DNA of 64,000 bases, taken from contig NZ_RHOD01000015.1 in the NCBI RefSeq assembly GCF_003946095.1, positions 1 through 64,000 of the forward strand. The letters run 5' to 3'. This document shows positions 1 to 7,517 of this stretch, in pieces. This stretch comes from Levilactobacillus lindianensis (lineage in GTDB: Bacteria; Bacillota; Bacilli; Lactobacillales; Lactobacillaceae). Both the position numbers and the translations under genes were made by a program. Under the pieces are notes generated by a model, which was given only the letters and a program-made list of their open reading frames with translations, searched no databases and was not told the origin of the DNA. Numbering within the stretch: position 1 is the first letter of the stretch; each line of letters begins with the position of its first letter.

Positions 1-82
1 CATGCCGAACACGGAAGTTAAGCTTCAGCACGCTGATAGTAGTTGGGGGATCGCCCCCTGCGAGGATAGGACGTTGCCACGC
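1..82 (+). rRNA. rrf: 5S ribosomal RNA, 3' part
   Basis: The first 82 bases match the 3' two thirds of a bacterial 5S rRNA: the CCGAACACGGAAGTTAAG block, then the GATAGTAGTTGGGGGATCGC region and the closing GAGGATAGGACGTTGCC segment. The 5' end lies outside the window, so the upstream sequence should be the 23S gene of the same operon. A terminator and a tRNA follow directly. Confidence 0.95.
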
Positions 83-90
83 GAACGAAA

Positions 91-115
91 GAACCCTGTG
101 AGGGTTCTTTTTTTT
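91..115 (+). terminator. Terminator after 5S rRNA
   Basis: GAACCCT and AGGGTTC form a 7-bp stem with a GTG loop, followed by eight T. It would end the rRNA transcript, although the tRNA lies only about 80 bases further on. Confidence 0.8.
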
Positions 116-192
116 ATTGTCAAAAATCCGGAAAACAGGGATAATGGAAGGGTAATAAGTGATGCCATTGACATCACCGAATCGTTAAATAT

Positions 193-265
193 GCCGCTTT
201 AGCTCAGAAGGTAGAGCGTTTCCATGGTAAGGAAGAGGTCGTTGGTTCAAATCCAATAAGCGGCT
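193..265 (+). tRNA. tRNA-Thr (anticodon GGU)
   Basis: A full 73-base cloverleaf can be drawn: acceptor GCCGCTT/AAGCGGC, D arm GCTC/GAGC, anticodon stem TTTCC/GGAAG around the loop ATGGTAA (anticodon GGT in DNA), and T arm GTTGG/CCAAT with TTCAAAT. The discriminator base is T. CCA is not encoded. Confidence 0.93.
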
Positions 266-278
266 TACAGCATCGTTG

Positions 279-319
279 AGGTCCCTCATCGCAACTTGGT
301 TGCAGTGAGGGACCTTTTT
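279..319 (+). terminator. Terminator after tRNA-Thr
   Basis: AGGTCCCTCA pairs with TGAGGGACCT (one position imperfect), with an inner GCAAC/GTTGC stem, and is followed by five T. It closes the rRNA-tRNA transcription unit. Confidence 0.85.
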
Positions 320-463
320 CCATGGCTAACTGAAGACTCTGTCAAATCAGGAAAGACAGCGGTATACTCAATCTATATGGGAAATAACTTAGCGCATTAA
401 ACGAGGCCTGATGTGTCAATTGACACGTTGACCGAAAATCAAGGACCAGGGGAGCAATAAAAG

Positions 464-1378
464 ATGAGAATGATCACTAAGCTTTTGGCCACAGCTGTTT
501 TGACGCTGGGACTAACCAGTCTGTCGGTTCCAGCCAAAGCTGAAACGGGGAACATGACCCTCGTGTCGCAGGCCAAGGTCACCAAGTTTGGTCGCGTGAC
601 CGGGAACACTAAGGGCAACCTTTACAGTTTTAAAACGGACAGTCGGGGGGCGTTGACTATGAGCCCCACACATTATCTAAAGAATTATGGCAAGACTGCC
701 TGGATTGCTAGTAAAACGGCCTGGGTTCAGAAGGCTAATGGTAAACGTTATCGGTACGACTACGTCACTGAGACTAGAAATGTGCCTAACAAACGCCATG
801 CGGGATGGGTGCTTCATCAGGATTTGAAGACGCCCAGCAAGGTGAACTTGAATGCGCCTTACGTCAACCAAAATGCCGTTAAGGCTTGGATGGGATGTGA
901 ATCCGCGAGTTTATTGGAAGGTTTCCATTACAAGGGCGTTAAAAAGTCGACCGGTTTAGTGGCCTTCATGAAACACTTGCCACGAAGTAAAAATAACAAT
1001 CCAAACAATGGATTTGCTGGTAGCCCCTACAAGGTGACACCCGGGGTATTTCAATCCATTTTCCCGAAACCATTAGCTAAATGGGGGAACAAGTACACCT
1101 CAGTTAAAAATATTAGTGGTGCCAGTGTTGCGGCGTTGCGGAGCCAGATTCGGCAACACAATCCGGTGGTGGTTTACGTTACCCTACACTTTGCCAAGGC
1201 GCAGTATGATCACTATTTCTGGGAAACGGGTATCGATAATAGTCACGTGATGGTATTAGATGGCTATAAATCGGGATACTACCACGTCTCAGACCCGAAC
1301 CAGGGCAAGTACTGGGTTAGTGCTAAGAAGTTTAAACGGAGTTATAACTACAAGCATTTCGCGGTGGCGGTTCAGTAG
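464..1378 (+). CDS. Secreted C39-like (papain-fold) peptidase family protein
   Basis: 304 residues. An N-terminal signal peptide ends near PAKA-ET (residue 27). Residues about 30-120 form a repeat-like segment rich in Tyr, Lys and Gly, as seen in lactobacillar surface proteins. The C-terminal half (about 128-304) looks like a peptidase C39_2 domain. It has a candidate nucleophile Cys145 in WMGCESASL, a His261 in NSHVMVLDGY, and a downstream SDPNQG that can supply the third residue. The start is the first ATG, with GGGGAG upstream; a second ATG two codons later is possible. The gene stands alone between terminators. Substrate is unknown, and peptidase activity is inferred from the Cys/His pattern only. 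Confidence 0.75.
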   Translation: MRMITKLLATAVLTLGLTSLSVPAKAETGNMTLVSQAKVTKFGRVTGNTKGNLYSFKTDSRGALTMSPTHYLKNYGKTAWIASKTAWVQKANGKRYRYDYVTETRNVPNKRHAGWVLHQDLKTPSKVNLNAPYVNQNAVKAWMGCESASLLEGFHYKGVKKSTGLVAFMKHLPRSKNNNPNNGFAGSPYKVTPGVFQSIFPKPLAKWGNKYTSVKNISGASVAALRSQIRQHNPVVVYVTLHFAKAQYDHYFWETGIDNSHVMVLDGYKSGYYHVSDPNQGKYWVSAKKFKRSYNYKHFAVAVQ

Positions 1379-1422
1379 GAGCGAGGGCAACCGCTGTTGT
1401 TCATTAATGACACGACACGAAA

Positions 1423-1456
1423 GGAAGCACCGTCTGAAGACGAGGCTTCCTTTTTT
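1423..1456 (+). terminator. Terminator
   Basis: GGAAGC (1423-1428) pairs with GCTTCC (1445-1450), with an inner GTC/GAC pairing, followed by six T. It lies 45 bases after the C39-like gene. Confidence 0.8.
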
Positions 1457-1685
1457 GAATAGTCGCCTAAATTTGACTTGGGTTTCACGGTGAGACCTGC
1501 TAGCATAAGGATTGCTGATTGAAAGCGATCGGCAATGGTCGTTGATTAAGGACTAATTGACTAGGGACAGGAACGAAAACTCATGCCAGCTAATCCCACG
1601 ATTCGCAGATTTTGCGAACGACCTACTCGATCATGGGGAGTCGAGTGTTAGTGTGGGGCTGGTTGTCATGAAAGGAGTTGGGGAG

Positions 1686-1835
1686 ATGCATCTGTTGCCA
1701 ACGTCTATGTTGTGGCCTGACGCTGTCTTGGCCATTTTGGGCAGTGATGCCAATCAAACGGAACTCATCTGGTTAGGTGGGACCTTGATTGGGGCAATTG
1801 GCCTGAGCTGGGTACTGCGTCGTCGCGAACGTTAG
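1686..1835 (+). CDS. Small membrane peptide, 49 residues, unknown function
   Basis: The frame encodes 49 residues from an ATG that lies 8 bases after an AAAGGAG ribosome site; this start is better than frames opening further upstream. One hydrophobic segment (about residues 29-44) ends in the basic tail RRRER. The layout polar stretch, hydrophobic segment, Arg-rich tail resembles the end of a sortase substrate, but no LPxTG motif precedes it. It could be a stand-alone membrane peptide or the remnant of a surface-protein gene. The 300 bases upstream (1379-1685) contain one terminator and no other gene that I can support. Confidence 0.45.
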   Translation: MHLLPTSMLWPDAVLAILGSDANQTELIWLGGTLIGAIGLSWVLRRRER

Positions 1836-1854
1836 ACCGAGACGCATCTAAAGA

Positions 1855-1891
1855 AGAGGAGTTGACGATTGGTCGTCAACTCCTCTTTTTT
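1855..1891. terminator. Bidirectional terminator
   Basis: A 14-bp stem AGAGGAGTTGACGA/TCGTCAACTCCTCT with a four-base loop, T-rich on the right and A-rich on the left. It can serve both the small peptide gene and the convergent DUF421 gene. Confidence 0.85.
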
Positions 1892-1896
1892 AGTTG

Positions 1897-2535
1897 TTAG
1901 TGGCCATCATACCGCGTAATCTCAAATTGATGATTTTCGTATTTCGCCATGTAGACGTCGCGGACGTTGGCCACGCCGTGTTGTTTGAGTTGCTCTAGTA
2001 GCCAGTTCTCGTCGTGATTCATGAGTTCCAACACGTCTTGATCAATCTGTCCATCCACGATGATGGGATAGCGAATCGACCCGTCACCTTGACGCAGAAT
2101 AGTCAGGCTACCATTCTGTTCGACAATGGCCCGTTTGACCTCGTCGATCTGGTAGACACCAGCGGTTCGAAGTTTGAAGTCAATTTCCTTAGCCGAGAGG
2201 TTGGCCTTTAGGCAGTTGTGCACCAGTAGTTGGCCATCGCGAATCACCGTGATGGGGCCACCATCGATGAACTTGCCGACGGCCTGCACGTGAATCTTGA
2301 GGTAACGGGTGACTAGGATCAGCAGAGACCAGATCAGCAGGACAATAATAAATTGAAGCAGGGTGACTGCGGAGTTGTAGATAACCCCACCGACGATTCC
2401 CCCAAGGACGTAGTTTTGAACCTGGTCGATAGCCGAGGTGGGAGCCAGGTTCCCTTTGCCAGAGAAGTTAATCAATAGCGTCATAAAGATGAAACCAACA
2501 ACTAATTTTATAAAGACATCCGAATAAACAAACAT
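1897..2535 (-). CDS. DUF421 (YetF/YcaP-like) membrane protein
   Basis: 212 residues. Three hydrophobic segments fill the first 80 residues (about 8-25, 45-65 and 68-82). They are followed by a cytoplasmic alpha/beta domain with GGPITVIRDGQLL, the signature region of the DUF421/YetF family. Biochemical function is not established. Its start lies three bases after the stop of the DUF3290 gene, so the two form one operon; this pairing recurs in lactobacilli and suggests a joint membrane complex. Confidence 0.85.
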   Translation of the reverse strand: MFVYSDVFIKLVVGFIFMTLLINFSGKGNLAPTSAIDQVQNYVLGGIVGGVIYNSAVTLLQFIIVLLIWSLLILVTRYLKIHVQAVGKFIDGGPITVIRDGQLLVHNCLKANLSAKEIDFKLRTAGVYQIDEVKRAIVEQNGSLTILRQGDGSIRYPIIVDGQIDQDVLELMNHDENWLLEQLKQHGVANVRDVYMAKYENHQFEITRYDGH

Positions 2536-2538
2536 GGG

Positions 2539-2988
2539 TTACTCCTTTACCAACGTAATCTTGGGTTGTTTCAACGTAATCTTCTCCAGGACAAAGGCCG
2601 AGCCGTCACTGTTATAGTTCAGTCGATAATACCCATCTGGCGCCTTGACCAGGAGGTTGTCTCCGGTTGAGGTGGCGTTAATACTCAGACGAGATGGCTT
2701 GACCTTAAGGGTGGTTGCCACCTGTTGAACGGTTGCTGTGATCTGGCCGGTTTGTTGGCTTGCAGATCGAAGCGAGAGCAGACTGTTGATTTGAAAGCCC
2801 AGCACCAGCAATAATAAAGTTCCAGTGATAATACTCAAATCCTTATATTTCACGTTCCATTGGTTTCGTAGGTAGTGAACGAAGAGGCCAATAAAGATGA
2901 TGAGGAGCGCAATTAATAGGGCAATTCGGGCATACTGCCAAGTATTGTGATGGGTCGTGAGATAACCGTAAGTATAAAAAGTCATCAT
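2539..2988 (-). CDS. DUF3290 membrane protein, partner of DUF421 protein
   Basis: 149 residues, with two hydrophobic segments (about 17-38 and 46-66) and a soluble tail of about 80 residues. The pattern and the tight coupling to the DUF421 gene match the DUF3290 family. The start is the first of two ATG codons preceded by AAGGGGG on the minus strand; a frame opening 13 codons earlier lacks a ribosome site. First gene of a two-gene operon. Function unknown. Confidence 0.8.
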   Translation of the reverse strand: MMTFYTYGYLTTHHNTWQYARIALLIALLIIFIGLFVHYLRNQWNVKYKDLSIITGTLLLLVLGFQINSLLSLRSASQQTGQITATVQQVATTLKVKPSRLSINATSTGDNLLVKAPDGYYRLNYNSDGSAFVLEKITLKQPKITLVKE

Positions 2989-3136
2989 GTTCCCCCTTAA
3001 AATAATTCCTGCAATATATTTTATCACGAATAAGGGAGAATCGTTGCCAGAGAAAACTGATAGATTTCACATTATTTTCTAATCAAAAGCTCATTTTGCG
3101 GTATACTAATTAACAGATTAGAAAGAGGGGACCCCC

Positions 3137-4402
3137 ATGGAAATTACCAATCGTCAATCTGTCATTCAAATCTTTCGGGCGGCCAGTAGTGATATTCTTA
3201 GCACCCTGAGCGGGAACACTTTCAGCTTTTCCTTGGGGCTGATGCTGTTGCACCGGACGCACTCGGCCATTAGCTTTGGTCTGGGTGCCATTATTTATCC
3301 GTTAATCGGTCTCCTATTGGTAGTTCCTGTGGGAAATCTAGTGGATACCTACCATCATAAAAAGTTGATACTGACGAGCAAAGGTGTGGGGATTTTAGCT
3401 TTAGTCGTGTATGCCTTTTTGGTGCCTTACGTGCGGTTCCCGATGGTTTTGGCGATCGGCCTACTCATCGTGCAAGCCTGTTGCGACAAGGTGACAAATA
3501 CCACTTATACGGCGTCAATTCACGAGTTGGTTAACGACAAACATGTGAAGACCCTGGCGACCATTGAACAGGCGGCGACGGCGGCGATTCAACTGATTTC
3601 GCCAGTATTAGCAGCTGCACTGTATGCCTGGTTGGGGTTTGAAGGCACCGTTCGGATTCTGATTGGGGCGGAGATTCTGGTATGGTTGATTTCTGCCAGT
3701 ATGCATTTCTACCCCGTCGCTGTGAAGGTCGAAGAGACTCCAGAGGCCACGACCAATCAGTGGCGGAAGTTCCGGCTTGGGTTGGTCTATATCAAGGATC
3801 ATCTCGCCTTGCGGGCCTTGGTCGTCATGGGTGTCGTCTTGAACTTTTTATTTAGTGCCGTAGACGTGGGTCTGCCATATGCCGTGGTTCAGGAACGCCA
3901 TATGGGTAACGCTCGTCTGAGTCTGATTATGAGTAGCTTTGCCGCCGGATTGTTGGTAGGGAATCTTCTGCTAAGTGTCTTACCATCCTTTAAACGGGTG
4001 CTGTTAGTCATTCTACGCTTGTGTCTGGCGTTGGGAGCTGGAATCGGCCTTCTTGGCATTGTCTTCCTTAGCACCTTAAATGGGCAGCAACTCCTAATAG
4101 GTCTTTTGGTCTGGGGCTTTACTATTGGAACTGTTTTGGCTTTTATCAATACGCCGCTGTCGGTGTACCTTCAGATGACTGTCCCGACCGAACTACTCGG
4201 TCGGGTAGGCTCGACCTTTTCGACGCTACTTCAACTGGCTGTACCACTGGGAACACTCGTCTACGGCTTCTGTTTCCAACACCTCACGGCGGGCTGGGTT
4301 TACCTGATTACCGGAATTGGAATTCTTCTATATACCAGTTGGCAGCTAGTCGTGGACGGTCGAAATGGGAGCATCAGCAGTCAAAATTCTACGGAATCAT
4401 AA
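3137..4402 (+). CDS. MFS transporter
   Basis: 421 residues with about 12 hydrophobic segments, consistent with a major facilitator permease. The loop GNLVDTYHHKKLILTS between the second and third segments is the A-motif region, in a form with Asp but weakly conserved. A central soluble stretch of about 20 residues (EETPEATTNQWRKF) separates two six-segment halves. It resembles drug-efflux permeases of the MFS_3 type (one long chain, no extra domain), but the substrate cannot be told. It has its own GAGGGGA ribosome site, and a TATACT hexamer (3102-3107) lies 30 bases upstream as a likely -10 box. Confidence 0.8.
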   Translation: MEITNRQSVIQIFRAASSDILSTLSGNTFSFSLGLMLLHRTHSAISFGLGAIIYPLIGLLLVVPVGNLVDTYHHKKLILTSKGVGILALVVYAFLVPYVRFPMVLAIGLLIVQACCDKVTNTTYTASIHELVNDKHVKTLATIEQAATAAIQLISPVLAAALYAWLGFEGTVRILIGAEILVWLISASMHFYPVAVKVEETPEATTNQWRKFRLGLVYIKDHLALRALVVMGVVLNFLFSAVDVGLPYAVVQERHMGNARLSLIMSSFAAGLLVGNLLLSVLPSFKRVLLVILRLCLALGAGIGLLGIVFLSTLNGQQLLIGLLVWGFTIGTVLAFINTPLSVYLQMTVPTELLGRVGSTFSTLLQLAVPLGTLVYGFCFQHLTAGWVYLITGIGILLYTSWQLVVDGRNGSISSQNSTES

Positions 4403-4454
4403 CGCGTCGTGCTAAACTTAAACCGTTAGTTACAGGAAGGGAAGGTTTTTGCGG

Positions 4455-5789
4455 ATGCAAGAATTCGATATCGTCGTCATTGGTGGTGGTCCTGGCGGAC
4501 TAGCCGCAGCCTATGGGTTACATGCCAAGGGCATGAACGTCGCGGTGGTGGAAAAGGATCTCTGGGGAGGCACGTGTCCCAACCGGGGATGTGACCCCAA
4601 AAAGATTCTTATGGCCGCGGTTGAAACGCAGGCCCATAGTGAGGCCTTACAAGGTCATGGCCTGAGTGGTGTTCCCCAGATAGACTGGACGGCTCTGATG
4701 GCCGCTAAGCGGGCTTACACGGAGAAGATTCCGGGTGGCACTCACAGTGGTCTTAAGTCGGCAGGAATTGCGACCTTTCACGGGACGGCCAGCTTTAATG
4801 CGGACGGCACGCTGACGGTTGGCGAAGATCAACTGAATGCAGCCAACTGGATTGTCGCGACCGGGCAAGAACCACGGATTCCAGCGATTAAGGGCTCCGA
4901 ATGGTTGAATACCAGTAATGAATTTCTCGACCTCGATGCCTTACCAGCCGACATTACCCTGATGGGGGCCGGCTTTGTTGGGGTAGAAATGGCAGCTATT
5001 GCCAATGCGGCCGGTAGTCACGTTCACCTGATTCATCATAGCGATCGCCCGTTACGGGCCTTTGACGCGGACCTCGTTCACGATTTGATGGATCGTTTGG
5101 TAGCGGATGGCATTGATGTGCAGTTGGACACCGACATTACGGCAGTGGCCCCAGCCGATGATCAGTACCAGGTCACCACGGCGACTGGTGAGAGCTGGAC
5201 GACGGGGATGGTGCTGGCGACGGCTGGTCGGCGTCCTGTCATTGATGACCTTCATTTGGAACGGATTGATGTGGCTACCACTGCTCATGGAATCACGGTG
5301 AATGGTCAGCTCCAGTCGACCAATCCACACGTCTTTGCCTTGGGCGATGTCGTTGACCGGCCACAACCGAAGTTGACGCCGGTCGCTGGATTCGAGGGCC
5401 GCTACCTAGCACAGACACTGACTACCTGTGATGCGCCAGCGATTGTGTATCCAGTCATCCCATCCGTTGTTTATGGGAAGACACAGTTGGCGCAATTGGG
5501 GGTCAGTCCAGAAATGGCGGCGACCCAATCTGATCGTTATCAGGTCAAGGACTTGGACCTGACGCATTGGTACAGCTACCAGCGGATTCAGGACCCGCAT
5601 GCCCGGATTAAGGTCGTGGTTGACCGGACGTCCCTCAACATTGTCGGGGCTGCTGCCTTGAGCACCGAGGCGGAGCAGGTCATTAACTACCTTGACTTCG
5701 TGATTAAGAACCAGATGAGTTCGGCAGATATTAGCCAGACCATCGTGGCCTACCCAACGTTGGCTTCCGACTTGGGGTACTTTAATTAA
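4455..5789 (+). CDS. Glutathione-reductase-like FAD/NAD(P) disulfide oxidoreductase
   Basis: 444 residues. The N-terminal FAD Rossmann motif is GGGPGGLAAA, followed by the redox disulfide in GGTCPNRGCDPKK (CxxxxC). A second nucleotide fold sits at MGAGFVGVEMA, then the FAD-binding ALGDV motif near residue 295. The C-terminal dimerisation domain ends in VAYPTLASDLGYFN. In glutathione reductase and dihydrolipoamide dehydrogenase this tail normally carries a His-Glu pair (HPT..E). Here the positions read Tyr and Asp, so the catalytic base is missing or moved. ATG 4455 is preferred over a TTG two codons earlier, because AGGAAGGGAAGG lies nine bases before it. Physiological substrate unknown. Confidence 0.85.
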   Translation: MQEFDIVVIGGGPGGLAAAYGLHAKGMNVAVVEKDLWGGTCPNRGCDPKKILMAAVETQAHSEALQGHGLSGVPQIDWTALMAAKRAYTEKIPGGTHSGLKSAGIATFHGTASFNADGTLTVGEDQLNAANWIVATGQEPRIPAIKGSEWLNTSNEFLDLDALPADITLMGAGFVGVEMAAIANAAGSHVHLIHHSDRPLRAFDADLVHDLMDRLVADGIDVQLDTDITAVAPADDQYQVTTATGESWTTGMVLATAGRRPVIDDLHLERIDVATTAHGITVNGQLQSTNPHVFALGDVVDRPQPKLTPVAGFEGRYLAQTLTTCDAPAIVYPVIPSVVYGKTQLAQLGVSPEMAATQSDRYQVKDLDLTHWYSYQRIQDPHARIKVVVDRTSLNIVGAAALSTEAEQVINYLDFVIKNQMSSADISQTIVAYPTLASDLGYFN

Positions 5790-5818
5790 AACGTGAAAAT
5801 TTTAAATTTTGATAACGT

Positions 5819-5859
5819 AAAGCGTCAGTGTGCTTATTCAAACGCTGACGTTTTTGTTT
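5819..5859 (+). terminator. Terminator
   Basis: AAGCGTCAG pairs with CTGACGTTT (one G-T pair) around a 16-base loop and runs into a T-rich stretch, 30 bases after the oxidoreductase gene. Confidence 0.75.
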
Positions 5860-6134
5860 TGAATTTTAGGTGTATTAATCCATTGATGTTATCTTGGAAA
5901 GGCAAAGATGTAATTCTAGCACTTAGCTAATCTAGTTGATAATGCAATATGTATGGAAAGGCGGATCTGAGCTGGAGGCGGCCAATTTAAACCAGACCCA
6001 CCAGGTAGTTTCGTTTAAAGTCCGAACCAACCGGTTGAGGTTGCCAAGACCCGCCAATTTGTGGCCCCCGTGATACACTCATTGCGACGCAAGAGGTACG
6101 ACCTGCAGGGACCTGAGGAAAGGGTGGGAAGACC
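5860..6134. other. Intergenic gap with one copy of a dispersed terminal motif
   Basis: I see no gene here. At 5971-5990 the minus strand reads TAAATTGGCCGCCT, identical to the left end of the structured repeat at 45.3 kb. The rest of the gap is unremarkable and presumably holds the promoter of the next small gene. Confidence 0.5.
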
Positions 6135-6407
6135 ATGGATGCACAGCGACACTTTGTCTATTCGATTATGACCGCGATAGCGGCAGCGATTCTCGTTTTG
6201 GCTATTCGATTATGGGGCTACGGCGTCATTATTCGCGGTACAGACTTAAAGTTCTATCTGTCGATTGGCTTGGGTTTAGGACTCTTTGTCTTGTCGATCT
6301 ATGCAACCACCGCTTTAGAAAAGGTGGACACTAGTCTACGCGTCGACCTGATCTTTCTGTTAACTGGGGTGGTCGTGGGTGGTGCGATTCTGGCATTAGC
6401 TCTTTAA
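6135..6407 (+). CDS. Small three-segment membrane protein, unknown
   Basis: 90 residues with three hydrophobic segments (about 8-30, 42-60 and 70-90) and almost no soluble part. A GAGGAAAGGGTGGG ribosome region precedes the ATG. It converges on the 6466-6741 gene with a shared terminator. I do not recognise the family. Confidence 0.6.
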   Translation: MDAQRHFVYSIMTAIAAAILVLAIRLWGYGVIIRGTDLKFYLSIGLGLGLFVLSIYATTALEKVDTSLRVDLIFLLTGVVVGGAILALAL

Positions 6408-6420
6408 ATTTTGGCAATGT

Positions 6421-6455
6421 AAAAGGCGTACGGATCGAAAGCCCGTACGCCTTTT
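6421..6455. terminator. Bidirectional terminator
   Basis: A perfect 13-bp stem AAAAGGCGTACGG/CCGTACGCCTTTT with a nine-base loop. A and T runs at the two ends allow termination from both sides. Confidence 0.9.
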
Positions 6456-6465
6456 GTAACGTTTA

Positions 6466-6741
6466 TTAGAGTAAGACGTTGATGATGATGCCCGTGAATG
6501 CCAGCTGTAAGAATAAAGCTGAGATACCTTCGAATTCACGATAGAGCCGCTCACGTGCAAAGCCAGTGAGGGTAAAGGCATCAGAAATAATGAAGATTGC
6601 CAGAAGAATACTCCATAGTAGCCGGTTGGTTCCGTCGGGTAACCCCATTAAAAGAGCAACCGCAACAAGCAAGAATGCGTAGAAATCAACCATGCCCACC
6701 TTGAGAATATCGCTAAGCGTAGGCCGTAAGAGTTTTGACAA
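6466..6741 (-). CDS. Small membrane protein, paralogue of the 7039-7314 protein
   Basis: 91 residues from a TTG that lies eight bases after AAAAGGAAAG; the longer frame starting near 6810 has no ribosome site. The protein has three hydrophobic segments and aligns without gaps over its full length with the next gene. Shared features include the LxPTxxxxLKxGMxDFxxF start, TN.L.W, LY.xFE and FTGxxxNxLL at the end. Function unknown. Confidence 0.65.
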   Translation of the reverse strand: MSKLLRPTLSDILKVGMVDFYAFLLVAVALLMGLPDGTNRLLWSILLAIFIISDAFTLTGFARERLYREFEGISALFLQLAFTGIIINVLL

Positions 6742-6994
6742 TGTATCCACTTTCCTTTTCCATAAAAAATTTGGCAGTGAGCCCGAATTAACTCTCGATT
6801 TCCTTCTCAAATTAGTTCAGGATGGTTGTCCATAACTTAAAAGTTACGCACACGTAACAACCTATACTTATATGATAAGCCCAAACTGAAATGCCGTCAA
6901 ATGGGGACACTCGGCCATTTGAAAATAGGTAAAAACATTACCTATTGGGGCTAAAATCCGGTTCTGTGGGTCACAAATCGTCCCACAAGGTAAA

Positions 6995-7025
6995 TAAAAG
7001 GAGAACCGGTCACTAGAACCGGTCC
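6995..7025 (-). terminator. Probable terminator of the 7039-7314 gene
   Basis: Two ACCGGT palindromes (7005-7010 and 7018-7023) pair with each other across a seven-base loop. On the minus strand the stem is followed by CTCCTTTTATTT. Confidence 0.5.
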
Positions 7026-7038
7026 TCAGTCGTGGTGC

Positions 7039-7314
7039 CTAAAGTAAAAAGTTTAACAGCAAGCCAGTAAACACAACCTGCAAAATCAATACCGAAAAGA
7101 TTTCAAAATCATGGTAAAGTTTACCGCGCCAGAGGCCCAGCACGGTGAACAGACTGGATAGCGCGAATACGACGAATATGATACCCCAGATGAGATGATT
7201 GGTCTCATCTGATAGATTCAAAATTAAGGTCACCGCTCCAAATAGGAACACGAAGAAATCAAGCATTCCGATCTTCAAAACCCCACCGAACGTGGGTTGT
7301 AAAATTTTCGGCAT
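7039..7314 (-). CDS. Small membrane protein, paralogue of the 6466-6741 protein
   Basis: 91 residues, starting at the ATG of MPKILQPTF; an in-frame GTG four codons earlier touches the AGGGGAAGGG ribosome site and is less likely. Three hydrophobic segments. It is exactly as long as the 6466-6741 protein and collinear with it, so the two arose by tandem duplication. No enzymatic motif is visible. Confidence 0.65.
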   Translation of the reverse strand: MPKILQPTFGGVLKIGMLDFFVFLFGAVTLILNLSDETNHLIWGIIFVVFALSSLFTVLGLWRGKLYHDFEIFSVLILQVVFTGLLLNFLL

Positions 7315-7517
7315 CGCTGTCGCCACCCTTCCCCTGAATCAGCCGTTTACTCGAACGGCTATGATTTTAGTGTAGCCATTTTCAGGGGACGTCAATGGGG
7401 TGAATGGTTTTCGGCTATATTGATTTGACGACCAATGAATGTGAAGTTGTGTCTTTTGTCTCTCTGGGAAGTGGCGTATCATGGAACTTAAATTAGAATT
7501 TAGAGAGAGGGATTGGC

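Noticed and set aside
2-202. Open frame across the 5S rRNA end, its terminator and the approach to the tRNA
   Set aside because: It lies on an RNA gene and a terminator and has no ribosome site.
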